DNA from: Isoetes taiwanensis
Taxonomy: Eukaryota > Streptophyta > Lycopodiopsida > Isoetales > Isoetaceae
DNA length: 64,000 nt
NCBI GenBank assembly: GCA_021234155.1
Contig: JAJEKV010000060.1
Span: 8,704,323 to 8,768,322, forward strand
Direction: 5' to 3'
The position numbers and the translations under genes are program-made. Of this stretch, positions 1-12,386 are shown piece by piece. The notes under the pieces are model-generated. The model saw only the letters and a program-made list of their open reading frames with translations, did no database searches and was not told where the DNA came from. How positions within the stretch are numbered: position 1 is the first letter of the stretch; each line of letters begins with the position of its first letter.

Positions 1-2203
1 ATATTACCCCGGAACAATGGGTGAGATACTTACAGCAGCTGTATGACCCATTGGGAAGCCGGGCACCAGTACCTCCGCATAGACAGGCCTAGCACTGGTC
101 ATTACTGAAGGGGATGTCATAATGGGCCCCAACGCCTAAACGGGAAGGCGATGGATTTGGATGGTATGCGCAGTGAGCTTCTCAAGTGGGCGGGCCCCCA
201 ATGGTGTCGGTTCTCCACGGCACTCTTCAACGGGGCATTGCAAGAAGGCTTCCCCCGCCTTTGGACTACCGGTAGAGTTGTGCCCATATACAAAGCGGGG
301 GACCCCCACGGCCCGACCAACTATCGTACCATTATGGTGGGTTGCCCGTCTTTGCCAAGTTGCTTGCCGGGATTCTTGAGCAAATGACCGACACTTTGGG
401 CGGAGGGATGGAGAAGTCGCGGGCTCTCTCAGCGCAGTAGGCTTCCGCCCGGCATTCTACTATTGACCATATCTTCACTCTGCGAACACTCATAGAGGAT
501 AGCGGAATCAACGCCCGAGAATGATCTTTGCTTTGTGGATTTCGCAACGGCTTTTGACACGCGCCTCGGGATAAGTTGTGGGACGATTGAGGCGACTAGA
601 GACCCCGTCGACTTGCAGAATGCTATATACGACTATACTGAGGCTTGCTCCGTTGCGTCTCACCTTGTCGGGGAGCCCGTTGTTAGTAGCATTGGGGTGC
701 GCCAGGGCTGCCCTCTATCCTCGACGCTCTTTGGCTTGTACATTGACCGACCTAGAAGAATGGCTAGGCGAAAGCACCTGGGAGGCGCCAGTTGATGCAC
801 CACATAATTCGGCAACTCATTTATGCTGATGATGTTGCCCCCTCGCCGATATACCCCGGAGGACATGCAACGCCACCGGATGCTTTGGACACTTTCTCGC
901 CAATTCAATCGACATGAGAGTTAACTTGGCCAAGACAAGGGTGTCACTGGTACCATCATCCGGCACCCACGCCTTCCCTCATTCACTTACCGGCGGTAGT
1001 GGAGGTGGCTCGATCTTATAAGTATTTGGGCATTCGGTTTTTCTACTACCACACCGGGATGCATCCATCGTGTTACGGTCACCGCAGTCGGAAAGCCCCA
1101 GATGCAATGCAAAACAACAATCCAAGGCGAAGCAGATGCATGGGGTCACCCGGGCACACTTGTTCGGGGCCTTGGTTGAACCGGTCCTCCTCTATGGGGC
1201 GTAAGTGTGGGGGCGGTGATATCCCTCACCACTTGGAACGATCTAGAGCGGTACAAAAGGCCTTCTTGGCCCGGCACCGGGAGTGAAATCCACGGTCCCA
1301 TATCGGATCTTGCTCCAGAGAGACAGGGCTTCCTTCCATTCTGAGAGGGTCAGCTGTTGAACGTCACCTTATTTACTTCCGGAAGGTGGTGGCTATGGAT
1401 GAAGCCCTACTGCCCAACCTTGCTTTGGCGGTGGCAATGGGCCCGCAAATGACTCAAAGCTTCTTTGGAAAGACAAGCAAGCCCAGTGGTTCTCATTGCA
1501 CACGATGTGGACCAAAGCATACACCAAAGGAACGCTGCCTTGAAGCGGTGCTTGGATGCTTGCTTCATGGCCAAGCTTTGGGATCTGAAGGCCCCATCAC
1601 ATGTCAAGGTGGCAAATTATCGACAACGAGGTTAATCCCATGCTCACGAGGGGCCCACACCACTACCTGCACACCCATCTACCCATGAAAAGCGCAGGTG
1701 ATTGCTTCCATTCAAGACAGTGCACACCACCTCCGCATTGAGACGGGGAGATGGATTCGCGAGCCGCGTGAGGACGAGAGTGTCCGGTCTTTGTCAGCGA
1801 GGCCCATTGAGGATAAAAGTCACGCCCTCGGGCCTTGTCCGTGCATACAAAGATATCCGGGCTCGGTATGCTCGGTTAGTTGTGCCCCAACAGGCCTTGC
1901 ATGAGCTCTTGAGCACGGCCTCTGTAGGCTTTGTTGGGATCAGACCTCAGGGAGGTAATGGATCTGTAGGACTCGCTTATGCCCCCTCAATGACATTAAC
2001 CTCACCACTTGTGATTATGTATATAATCGCGGTATGTCGGCATCCTTATTGCTACTAAGGTTTTTCCCCGAAAACCCTTCGGGGCGGAGGTTTTTTAATC
2101 CTGGTAGTAATACGCCTGCTGCTCTCTCTTTGTACTTGGGTCCCATAGGCCAGTTGGTCTCCGTGGACGATAAAATCATATTCTATTCTATTCTATTCTA
2201 TAG
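1..2203 (+). mobile_element. Degenerate non-LTR retrotransposon (LINE) with TTCTA-repeat tail, 5' end outside window
   Basis: Pieces of a LINE reverse transcriptase are readable on the plus strand, broken by stops and frame changes. The 3' end is a short untranslated stretch (about 2045-2180) ending in four TTCTA units at 2181-2200 instead of poly(A). The same 3' end recurs at 27522-27658 and, more weakly, near 6122-6176, which identifies it as a repeat family. The element continues upstream of base 1. Beyond the RT motifs, the stretch from 850 to 2045 has only short open frames that I cannot assign. It is surely inactive. Confidence 0.8.
151..840 (+). pseudogene. LINE reverse transcriptase fragments
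   Basis: The plus-strand frame at 151-387 contains VVPIYKAGDPHGPTNYRTI, the usual LINE RT block before the palm. The frame at 535-795 contains FVDFATAFDT (the block carrying the first catalytic Asp) and GVRQGCPLSSTLFGLYID (the QGxPLSP block). LIYADDVA, the catalytic YADD box, is at about 816-839 in a different frame. Blocks are in the correct order and roughly correct spacing, so this is one RT domain broken by several indels. It would have copied the element RNA at a nicked target; it no longer can. Confidence 0.85.
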
Positions 2204-2336
2204 AAATTTGGCGTCTAAATTGCTCATTCCTTTTAGGTGTCTGGCTCTTTAGAAACATATCACATAACTATATCTGATCTAATTTTATTGTGAAACATAT
2301 GGTAAAATTGTGGGTTCAACTCCCACATGTTTGTTT

Positions 2337-2338
<2 letters not shown>

Positions 2339-2369
<31 letters not shown>

Positions 2370-2540
2370 AAGGACGAAAGCCAAAAAGTTTATTAATGAG
2401 AGAAAAAGTACAAAATTTACATGTCTCATCTAACTGTGTAAGCACACAGAAATGCCACAGGAGCACGAGTCTGGAGCACAATGTACTTACTCCAGAACAT
2501 TCCCTAAATCCTCTACTGCATTACACTATTAAATATCATA
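2339..2540 (-). mobile_element. 5'-truncated poly(A) LINE 3' end (right boundary uncertain)
   Basis: Thirty T residues at 2339-2368 are followed by sequence that, read on the minus strand, ends in TTTTTGGCTTTCGTCCTTC before the poly(A). That is a common plant L1-LINE 3' terminus. No coding capacity is visible, so this is probably a short 5'-truncated copy. I could not find a clean target-site duplication. The 2541-3060 stretch that follows is AT-rich with nothing recognisable. Confidence 0.5.
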
Positions 2541-3060
2541 TGCTCAAAATTAGGTTGTAAAATTATAGTGGTGAATTATTTGGTAATATTGCAGTGGTTA
2601 ACCATTTGGTATCATGCAAAAAAAGTCATACTAGCGAATCCAAACCAACTATAATTATCATATATTGTTGTTACAATTAATCACTATAAACTCATACTAC
2701 TCGTATGTTGTTACGATTAATCACTATAAATCATCGTAACATAAACAATTAAAATTACCATGTGTATATGCTAAGGAAGATAGATGGGATCGATAATCAT
2801 TCTATTAAACTAGACATATTAAGCAATAATGCACATCATATATTTTAAGTTGTTATGAAGACTAACTATAACTATCATGTTCTACTACCATATCAAAAAA
2901 CAATGATCTTTTATCACGTCATGGAATTGTACTGATGAACTATAATGTATAACCAGATATGGTTTGCAAACTTTTTGGCCCACATACCGGTAATGATTTT
3001 AAGATTTGGTTTTCACTAATAAATCATTGCAAAAAAATCATACTGATTCAATTTTGGGGG

Positions 3061-3155
3061 CCTTGTGGTGGAGTGTGGTGGACATGGTGGAGTGTGGTGG
3101 TGGGAGATGGTAGAGTGTAGTGGTGGGAGATGGTGGGGTGTGGTGTGGGACATGG
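3061..3155. repeat. GT-rich minisatellite
   Basis: Imperfect repeats of GTGGTGGGAGATGGT and GGTGGAGTGTGGTGG type words fill this stretch. No gene is visible between 2541 and 3520 otherwise. Confidence 0.7.
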
Positions 3156-3524
3156 TGGATGCCAACAACTCACCACTCACCAGACCACACATACCTCATC
3201 TATCATTCTAGCATCCATTGCACGAAATGCCCCATAGATGGCATCATAGAGACACAACATGACAATACAGCCAACATGATGCAAAATGGTAGTAGACATA
3301 CCTGATTCTTGAAGTGGATTTGAGGTTACCTTTTCTGTGTTGATAGAAACAATCTAGGTCAAGCTTGAGATTTTTTTCTGTTGTAACACAACTAATAATT
3401 GAACATATCTGCAATGGCATGTTTTGGTCTCAGAACATTGCTCTGCTTTTCTGTTTTGATTGTGAGTTCGGATTGAATGTGTGGTCTAGAGGAACCTGAT
3501 TTGGGTTTTTCCCTATCATCTTCA

Positions 3525-4271
3525 TTTTTTTTTTTGAGGGCAAGGTTGTTTTTATATTTCATCTAAGAAAGATACATCCGATGGTATATCATTGCAGACA
3601 TACCTAATAGGTGCATGATACTATTCGGCCAAAATTCATGATCCATATGCAAAGGATACATGATGCCAAAATGTGTTACATGGTCCTTATAAAAGGGATC
3701 TATGTACCATAGTAATACAGCTATACTAATAAACTGTTTAACCAAGATAATATAGCGTTTTTGCATCGAAAAAGTTTCCTTTGGGTCTGCTTTCCCACTT
3801 CAGTCCTCATCCAAGAAATCCTCTATTGTAATATCGAACTCTCCGGTTCCAAGGATTGTAAGGAGAGTGTCCAAAGACACAAGTCCGAAGTTTGTAAAAT
3901 CAAGGAGCAAGAACGTTGGCCTCTCTTTTCTCACGCCACTTATGGTAAAGAGAGGTGAAGTAAGGCTTAAGACCTGTATACCTCCACACTTCAGCCCGTT
4001 TCAAAGACTTTCTTAATGGCCTTAACATGTATAACCGCTTTGCTTGAGCTGGATCAGCCTTTCCTCGATTCGGCTTTGAGACAATTGGGTATCTTCATCC
4101 TCCTGAATCTTGACCACTCCCATTGCTCGATCCATACTCCCAACTCTATTGAGCCTCCTCTCATGCATCCGCGGCGTACATCATCTGAAATGGTTAGATT
4201 AGTTAGAAAGAAATCATATAAACCATAGAATTTCCCCAGAGAATTCCAAGCTGAATCATATTTCTTTCCTT
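3525..4271 (-). mobile_element. 3' portion of the split LINE (poly(A) end)
   Basis: The 11-T run at 3525-3535 is the poly(A) end of a minus-strand LINE. Its body continues to 4271, where the CACTA transposon begins. On the other side of the CACTA, at 14265, the minus-strand LINE coding region is cut inside its C-terminal domain. The two halves share the CTT duplication made by the CACTA insertion, so this segment is the missing 3' end of the LINE at 14265-19188. Minus-strand open reading is continuous for a short distance beyond the junction before the 3' untranslated region. Confidence 0.75.
4269..4271. repeat. CACTA target-site duplication, left copy (CTT)
   Basis: CTT directly precedes CACTACAAGAG at 4272. 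The same CTT follows the right terminus at 14265-14267. CACTA elements make 3-bp duplications, so this fits a single insertion event. Confidence 0.85.
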
Positions 4272-5040
4272 CACTACAAGAGAAAAGGGGTAGTAGAGTC
4301 AGTTATAGCGTCAGAAGGATATTTTTGGTGTTTTTTGAGGTGAAAACAATGTTCTGTAGTTAATAGCAACACTTCTGATTAGATATTTCTCCGCTGCTAA
4401 TTCTGATGATATATCTGATTCTATGTATGACGCTATATCATTTTAACCAATCTAATGCTATAACTGACGTTACAACTGACGCATGAGCTGATGCATTATG
4501 AGTCATAGGTGTTAGCATTAGGTTCGAGCATACATGTACTCTGACTCTAATTTTGATGCTATGTCTAATTCTAGAGATGACGCTATATCATTTTAACAAA
4601 TCTAATGCTATAACGGACTCTATAGCTGATGTATGAGCTGATGCAATATGAGTCAAAGATGCTAGCATTAGGTTCAAGCATGCATGCCATCTGACTCTAG
4701 TCCTGACCTTACCATTGATGCTACACATGACTTTATATTGACCCCTAATTCTGACTTATGTCTGACATTATTGCCAGTTTTAATTCTGACTCTACTAATG
4801 ACTCTATATTTGATGCTATTATTGACTCTATATCTAACCCTATATCTGACGCTACCATTGACTCTAATCCTGACCTTAGCATTGATGCTATGCCTGACTT
4901 TAAATTGACCTCTAATTCTGACTCTATGTCTGACACTATCATCAGTTCTAATTCTGACTCTACCAATGACTCTATGTTTGATGATATTATTGACTCTATA
5001 TGTAACTCTATGTCTGACGCTACCGTTGACTCTTACCGTA
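4272..5040. repeat. CACTA left TIR and subterminal repeat array
   Basis: After the TIR come two long similar segments (about 4390-4530 and 4555-4690), then a dense run to 5040 of degenerate TCTGACTCTAAT / TGATGCTA words with a 6- or 12-bp rhythm. The same words, mostly in the same orientation, fill 13730-14110 next to the other end. Open frames here (for example 4684-4908 and 4758-5225) are by-products of the repeat. Confidence 0.85.
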
Positions 5041-5399
5041 GTATGAACTCTACTACTCAGGCTGACATATTTAACTCTTACTCGTATTTAATCACTCTTT
5101 CTCTATATTTTCTTCTTTCTCAAAGTCTTCATTTCATACCATTCTATTGGCAAGGCTACGAATATACCATAAAGTGTGCATTATCGTATTTGTCTCATAT
5201 GATTCAAAAGTTCATCAATGTATAATACAAGCAATTGTATCAAGAGTATTTCAACACAATATTCTTCAACGACAATGAAATATACTTTAAAAATTTAGCT
5301 AGTGTTTGGTAATGTCATATAGCAAATACTATTCAACCTCTTCTCTTTCATCATCATCCAATTGCAAAAGGATCCGCAATACATGTCAATCTGCTTGAA

Positions 5400-6093
5400 T
5401 TTCTCTGTCGTTCTCCTCATCGAAGTAGTCATCAAACATATGATGTTCTGAGCTATGCATTGGAGACCTCAACTGAAGGTCTTGGTGGTCCTCTAATTGT
5501 GAATCATGCTTGTGATCAATGGTTTCTTCAACTGGGTCAATTAACTCCAATTCAAGAGGAAGCGGGCTATCAGATGATGATCCTTAAGTGTCCCAATTAG
5601 AATCATTGAGGACATGCAAGGCAATAACTCTCTGAGAAGTTGGTTGTGAATTAACCACCATCCACCATTTCTTATCCCTAGGATTATCATGGAAAAAAAC
5701 CTACTTTTTCTGACTAGGAAATATAAAAGTCTCGTCCAGATTTCTTAAGACATGTGAAGTGTCTACCTCATAGAATCCAGAAGGGTGTGCTCGAATGGTT
5801 TGACTTCTTCCTTGGGTTTGTATTTTGAACCATTTGGCCTTTAGTACATTCACATGGAATGAACGAAAGTTCAAATCCATGATTTTGGTGATAACTCCAA
5901 CGTAATCCACATTGCCATCAGTAGAATTTATGTCCCTCATACTGCATTGACTCCTTTGAAGATAAAAAGTGATTATTTCGAAGTAAAAAATAACATGACC
6001 TTTGTCAACTTCCTCAAAACGAAAGTGTTGTCCATATGTCCACATTGAAGAATGGTATCTTATTTGCAAGTGAGAAGAAGAAACATTACTCAT
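5400..6093 (-). pseudogene. CACTA transposase C-terminal remnant (DUF4216-like)
   Basis: The minus-strand frame from 6093 has VDYVGVITKIMDLNF, then a short KAKWFK segment, then TSHVLRNLDETFIFPSQKK. This order matches the DUF4216 domain found C-terminal to TNP2-type transposases of plant CACTA elements. A TAG at 5701-5703 interrupts it; the same frame then reads VFFHDNPRDKKWWMVV, the expected end of that domain, then an acidic tail with a further stop near 5586. The transposase catalytic region itself is not visible. Its location inside CACTA ends supports the call. Non-functional. Confidence 0.75.
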
Positions 6094-6121
6094 AGGCTCG
6101 AGTTAAAATATAACATTGCTT

Positions 6122-6176
6122 ATAGTTTGTCCCATAGCCTACGGGCTCCCGTGGACGTTAATAAAATTTATTATTA
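6122..6176 (+). mobile_element. Very short LINE 3' tail copy with TTA-repeat end
   Basis: TCCCATAGCCTACGGGCTCC followed by CGTGGACGTTAATAAA and then repeated TTA units resembles the 3' ends at 2140-2200 and 27600-27658 (TCCCATAGGCC..., CGTGGACG.TAA). Only about 50 bp remain. It may be a relative with a different tail repeat. Confidence 0.45.
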
Positions 6177-7330
6177 TTATTATTAGATTGATATCTCTAA
6201 ATTATAAATAAGAATGAAAGCTCTATAATATGAATGTTACATGCAATAAAAAATTATAATAATTATACAATAAATAATAAAAAGCTCTATATAGGGCACA
6301 TACAATAAAAAATTATACAATTACTAACATGAAAAAGAAGGGATAGCAACTCATTGCAATCTAGAGAGGGTTACACCCCCGCCCCAAGGACAAAAGAGGA
6401 AGCCAAGAAACTAGGCAGCCAACCAAGGTAAAGGGAAGTAGATATCCCCATATCATCAAGGAACCTGACCTGGATGAAACATTCAAACCATGCTATAGAG
6501 CTTACTAATCATATCCTGTCCACTGTGGACCCTAATGCCCCAAAGGACCTCACTTAGAAGAAAGGGGAAGTGGGATTTGCCCCCCCAACTAGAAACGCAG
6601 AGGCTGAGGTAGGACAAATGCCAGGCTTATGAGAAGCAATATGGCCAAGAAGAAGAAGGCTATCTCAATAGGAAGCAGGAGGAGCAGGGCCACCACCATC
6701 ACCATGGAAAGTTGATAGGGCACATACAATAAAAGATTATACAATTACTAACATGAAAAAGGAGGGATAACAACTCGCTACAATCATTCCTTACCTCCAT
6801 CCAACTAGAACATGGCGGACTCGTACCACCACCAAGTGTGCAATACATGCCTAGGGTTTGAACCCTTGACCATCTAGCCTTGGGATATGCCCCTTAGCCG
6901 AGTACCACAACCAAGAAGGTTGGGCACCATAATATAAAAGCATAATAAAGAGCAATATAGATAAGCACTATCACACAATGGGAGCTCCACCATGTAAAAT
7001 TATTGAAAGGGAACAATTATTAAGCGCACCTCTTGCATAGAGAAGACAAACACAATATAAAATAAAAGACATATGATTTATGTTAATTATGGCAAATTAA
7101 GGTTCTGACCAACAAAACAAAGGAATACATCACCGTAATGCACACCTAGGCAGAATTACTGCATTTTTCTGCGGATTTTATCTCGCGCAATTCTCTCTCC
7201 GCCTGTGTATAGCGGTTCCGCCAATATTTTGTGGCTATGGCGGACTATGGCGGATCAACTGACCTTTCTTCAAATCTTCTGGCGATCAACTCTTCTGGCG
7301 ACCTTCCTTCAAATCTCTCCGTTCTGACGC
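6177..7330. other. CACTA interior without recognisable genes; 425-bp spaced direct repeat
   Basis: A segment of about 65 bp beginning TAGGGCACATACAATAAAA occurs at about 6293 and again at about 6717 in the same orientation, differing by a few bases. The sequence between is unrelated and without long open frames. The rest is AT-rich and unassigned. Confidence 0.5.
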
Positions 7331-7374
7331 CAGCATAGGTAAGGAGAACACTGCTACCGGATGTTTGAAGGAGA

Positions 7375-7560
7375 GCAGCCTAAATAGCCAGAGATCTAGC
7401 CGGAATAGCTTCTTCATGAATAGCCTCTTCATGAATAGCCAGAGATCTAGCCGGAATAGCCTGAATAACCAGAGATCTAGCCTGAAGCAGAGCTTCTTCA
7501 TTGAGGAAAGCAGAGAGCCAGAATAGCTGGAGATCTCTTCGTTTCGGAGATCTCTTCATT
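7375..7560. repeat. Minisatellite with CCAGAGATCTAGCC units
   Basis: The words AATAGCCAGAGATCTAGCC and TTCTTCATGAATAGC recur in variable order. Minus-strand open frames over it translate to repeated RLDLWLF, which shows they come from the repeat and are not a gene. Confidence 0.7.
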
Positions 7561-8456
7561 TCTAGAGCATTTATAGTATTGACCATTTGCATATAAAGGT
7601 GAATTGTACATAATTTCCAAAAGGATGCTTGATCAACCAAGGCGCTTGCCAACAAACATGCAAATGCCAATAGTTATATGTTGCAATTTGGCAGAATGGA
7701 ACTTGGCAGATGTGAGGAGAATAGCATTATCGCTGCAACAACAATGAAGGATTGAATAATGTGTTTAAAATAAAGGCATTAGGTTCCTAGAATGCATTAT
7801 AGAAATGTGCAAACAACTGTGGGCTTCTCCTTCGATTACAGCTAAGAAGGCTTCCACACTAGAAGCATATGAAACCTCTACATTATAGAATAACACTACT
7901 GCTTGAATAATGTTAGTGTAACAGCACTGCCATTCGGTCTGATATAGACATCATTGTGGACATGGAATGCAATTTATGTATGAATACAACCCTTAACTCA
8001 AATACCTCAATTATAAAGGCTAGGTTAGGTGATAACAATAAGAAATAATCTAAGCAAAACATACTCTTCCTTTGGAGGGACTCCACAAGGAATTACAAAA
8101 GCATATTACCTCTCATGCAATGAACAATCAACATCGTACCCATATGGGGGATCTCAAGCTCTCTTGAATGGATATATACAACAGAAGCATATTACCTCCC
8201 ATGCAAGGAACACTCAGCATCATACCCATATAGGAGGATTAGAAGCTGTGCCATCTGGTAGCTCAAGGTATACAACCCTTGCTCATTTAGCCCCAGCACA
8301 TGCATTGAGGCTCAAATTATTAATTAACTAAATTCAAATTTTGGTTCCTCAAATAATTTGTATCCTAGGTAAGGTAGCCAAATATTTACATTGCTCAATG
8401 CCATATCTCTAATATATAATTGTAATATGGAAGGTAAGGGCCCAGCTTAGGCGCTG
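7561..8456. other. CACTA interior, no gene recognised
   Basis: Two related segments of about 40 bp starting GCATATTACCTC occur at about 8101 and 8190. Nothing else is assignable. Confidence 0.4.
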
Positions 8457-9680
8457 GTGGCTTTAATAGGAATTTGTGATATGAGTTATACACGTGTCTA
8501 CATACAAAAATTTTGGAAGACGGTAGTTTCTTCTGGAGGTTTCGGGTATGTACATGAAGCTTTCATCAATTTTCTGGAAGTTTCCAGCCTATTCTTTCAA
8601 GCGTTATATATAAAGGGCAAGGGCCAGATGCTTCGATCAATGCAAGAAGAAGCCAAGAATTCTGAGGAGGTTGCGGAATGGAGGGCAGAGCAGATCAATA
8701 TCGCTGAAGAAGCCGAGAAGAGGATGCTGAAGGGAGAGTAAAGCCAGATCTAACAGCGCAGCGAAGTTCATCTGCCGTGGAAGGCATGCATGCGTCCAGG
8801 CTTTGATAGAGAATCTTTGGCATCTGTTATTCAGTGGCAGAGGAGCAGGGCATGGAACAAATTGGGTTTTTCACTTGAAGCACTGGCAACATGCCAGATA
8901 CTAGATCTTTTCCAAAATATTTTGTGCTCTGGCCAATATCCACTCCAAGTGATTCCAATAACAATAACAGGTAAAATTGAAAAAATGAACTCCAAATTGC
9001 ACTGTTTGTATGATCTAATGCAGTTTGCAGTCTCAGCTCTCAGTATCTATCGCAGATGCCAAGCCAGAAGTGGATAAGCTATAGGAAGAAATTTGAAGTT
9101 TCAAATTTGTCTAAAGCCCCATTTTTAATCTGCATAATGGTGTTCATTTGTTCGTGGCCTTTGAAGAGGCAAATCCATTTGTAGACATTTGAAAAATTAT
9201 ACGAGATTTTCTATTTGCTAGGATGTTATTATCGATCATCCTTAGTTGTTGTTTGTGTTTAGTGCAACTGGTAGGCTGCATTCTACTTGCTGTCATCATT
9301 AATATCCTGCAAATAAATCACATTATGCATGGCGTTTGCTAAAGCTCTTGATATGTTCATTGTAGGTTCATGAGAAAAACCATATGTATTGCAAAACGAG
9401 TACTTTTTACTAAAGCACGACCACTGTAAGTGTTCAAGTGGTGTTGTTTTACCTTCAAGTGGATGCAGTATGTTATCTGAACAAGTTTATAAGTTATTTA
9501 CCAGCAGATGTGGGGGTTAGAGTGCGCAGATTGGAGGCATGCCACAGAGGTCAAGACATCAATGTAAACTCCAGAGAAACAGCTGAGGCAGAAAATATTC
9601 GAACAGATACCTTCAGAGGCTCTAGCGGGCTAAAAGTGGTGTTTCATCCAATTGAAACCATCGTTGGAATCGAACTATAG
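8457..9680 (+). other. Three unassigned open frames inside the CACTA, possible captured exon material
   Basis: Plus-strand frames at 8457-8741 (94 aa), 8790-9077 (95 aa) and 9438-9680 (80 aa). The first ends in a charged helical stretch, EEAKNSEEVAEWRAEQINIA, which looks like real protein-coding sequence more than chance. I do not recognise the family. No start context, promoter or terminator supports an expressed gene, and position inside a CACTA that demonstrably captured other exons makes captured DNA the likelier explanation. Confidence 0.3.
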
Positions 9681-10460
9681 ATATCGTTATCTCCGGGCTC
9701 TTGCAGTATGATAAAAATAGCTTGAAAACATTTCAAAGAAACAATAAGGTCTTGCGCACAGGCCAGGACTGCATACACCCAACCGGATACTAGTTACCCA
9801 AATGCCAGTCCTTGAAATAAATATAATGACGAGACAGTATTTCCTGAACTATATGCTTCTATGTAATCTACTGCATATATTGTGCTTCAATTTTTTTGTG
9901 TTGCACTCTTCATTTGAAGTGCAGTACATTATCTGGATGTTGAAATAGAATTTTGAAAATCCATCTTTTTGCATGGTATTTTAGTTGCCCCAAAATATAT
10001 ATATGTAACTGGTAGAACAACCCTTTTGCAATGGAAATCTCATGTACTGTGAGTTATCTTGAATAGATCCTATTTATACTTTTGGATCGCAAAGTAAAGT
10101 AAAGAGCATTGCATATCTGAGCACAATAGAAAGGGCTTCTGTCAAAACGATTCCTGTTTCTCAAAGTTGTATTGTTCATTGTATAGAAAGAACTTCTGTC
10201 AAGACGATTCCTGTTTCTCAAGACAAAAATAAATAGAAGTTGTGTCCATGCACATAAGGAACAACATATCGAGCAAAAAGAAATCCAAAGCTACATTTCA
10301 TGTGAAATTAGGATATTTCATCAAAATGATGGACGAATTTGAAGAGACCTTATGACACATTTCATTAAGAAACGTTGATTTTTATTTCGTCATAAGGCTT
10401 TGATGACTTTGAGTTCTTTTTTCAGGAAGCAGCTCACAATAACATGTAGTGAACATGTAG
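9681..10460. other. CACTA interior, AT-rich, no gene seen
   Basis: A short direct repeat (AAAG.GCTTCTGTCAA.ACGATTCCTGTTTCTCAA type) occurs at about 10130 and 10187. No coding signal. Confidence 0.4.
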
Positions 10461-10830
10461 TGAGATAATGGCAGTACATATTTTGCCATGTGCTCTTAAT
10501 TTGAGCGTCCTCGGAGTAATTGTAAATCTATTAATGCATTATCAGCAATTTGAGCGTCCTTGGAGTAATTGTAAATCTATTAATGCATTATCAGCATTAT
10601 TTTTATCTGCTGCCCTCGGAGTAATTGTAAATCGATTAATGCATTATCAGCATTATTTTTATCTGCTGCTCAATCAAATCAACCTAACACAATTCACTCT
10701 CCATGGCAGTACATATTTTGCCAAGATTCAGGGCTATGTGCTCTTATTTTGAGCATCCTCTGTAAATGTATTAATGCAATAGCGACATTATTTTTATCTA
10801 CTGCCCAAACAAATCAACCTAACAAAATTA
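10460..10830. repeat. Tandem repeat with GGAGTAATTGTAAATCTATT core
   Basis: The core, followed by AATGCATTATCAGCA, occurs at about 10513, 10561 and 10618 and in a degraded form at about 10758. A larger segment (GGCAGTACATATTTTGCCA ... GCTCTTA.TTTGAGC) is also duplicated at about 10469 and 10703. Confidence 0.75.
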
Positions 10831-11289
10831 AGACTCCTTGGTCGGTCGCACACAAATGTAAGTAGCATTATTAATGGCACTATTAATATGAATTAAACCC
10901 ATGCATATGAGTTGTGATCATATTAGTAGCATTTGCTATTATTTCAAATGTCCAATTATTCTTCCACTAACTTCACAAAAGTACCATCTCCAGAAAATAC
11001 GTGTCATAAGCATTTGTGATGGAGCAAATCTCCCTTATCAAACATATAGCATCAACAACTGAATGACAATGAGGTACTCTAATCCTTAATACACATATAA
11101 GCATTCATTAAAGCTCTTGTGTACATAGGCACCTACTAAGAACCAAACCAGTGGCGGCGAAGGCCGCCACGACAAATTCTTGTATTGATAACCCTATTGG
11201 ATAAAACTAAAAGTGACTATATGGTCAAAACATACAAAAGTTCATGAGTTATTTTTGGAAGATCAAAAAGTTGAATGAAAGTGGATTTT

Positions 11290-11780
11290 TTCAAAACATT
11301 GGCTTTCCGTTTTCGCGCTCAAGGGAGGTTTTCGGCAAACCCTAATCCAATCTTATCTGATTTTTTTTCGTCTCGGGTTTTCCTAAGTTCGGCCAGTTAG
11401 GAGCAGCTAGGAATCGTCAAAACCTCGAAGGTTTTGTGGCAATAGAATTTCGGATTTTGGCCAGGTAGGTTCTGTCTCTCCTTTTCTTTCTTCCCTCTGT
11501 TTTTTTGTCATGCATGCCTTTCAGCTTTCTTGACGAACGACGTCATTGTGGTAAGAGATTTTCGTCATTTGAGGGCGTTCTTCTTTCAAGAATTCGTTGA
11601 AGGTGCTGCTTTTTCCATGATTTTTATTTTCTCTATAATCTGTGCATGAATCTCTCCGTAATCGTTACCTTCACATTTTGCTTTGCTTTTTGCATTCTGC
11701 AGGTACTATGAATCATCAAATGAAACAAACCTATTATTCTTAAGTACGAGTTACAGGTGGCAGACTAAGAGGAGAGGTAG
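11290..11780 (+). other. Possible captured 5' leader exon with splice sites
   Basis: A non-coding stretch with CAAACCCTAATCC and TTCGGATTTTGGCCAG|GTAGGT at 11465 looks like a plant 5' untranslated exon followed by a donor. A matching acceptor-like TTCTGCAG|GTACTATG is near 11701. This is inference from splice-site appearance only; it could be the leader of the transporter fragment further on. Confidence 0.25.
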
Positions 11781-12386
11781 ATCTGAAACTTTTTTTCTGC
11801 ACGGATTGGATTTTGCCAGAATCATTTATGTCCTTTTCTATCTTTTCTATCTTGAAGTATGAAAATGCCAGAACTGTGAAAGTGTTTGCTATGTTAAGTT
11901 ATTGAATCTGCTATGCCACATGCGTATCTTTTACTCTGACAAATAGAAGAGAAGATAAAGGTAAATGGTAGATACCTTTTCAAAGAAATATGGTTAAGTT
12001 TCGCAATTGTTAATTAATAAAGGCGTTTAATTTTACAATTACAGGGGTGACAATAGGGATTGTTTCAAGGTAGCAACTACACCACACTGTTCTTGAAGAT
12101 GTCACGAACATGGTATTAGATCTGGTTATTTATGAACATGGTATTAGATTATTAAAGCTTGATTCAAAGTCTGGGGGCCAAATGATGATGCTGTATCATT
12201 AGGACTAGAACAGCCTATGCAGCAATTATGCTATTACATCCATGCAATACATCCAACTCTTCAGTAACCTACATCAGGCTTAACGCTTATGTAGCTCTCC
12301 AACATAAAAGCAAATGTTCAAGTCATCAAATTTTCTGATAAACTGCATTATTCAAACTCAATCTTGCCAATGGAAATAGAATGTAG

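Noticed and set aside
4684-5225. Open frames with Asp/Ser/Asn or Leu/Thr repeats
   Set aside because: They translate the CACTA subterminal TGACTCTAA repeats.
7286-7670. Minus-strand frames with repeated RLDLWLF
   Set aside because: They come from the CCAGAGATCTAGCC minisatellite.
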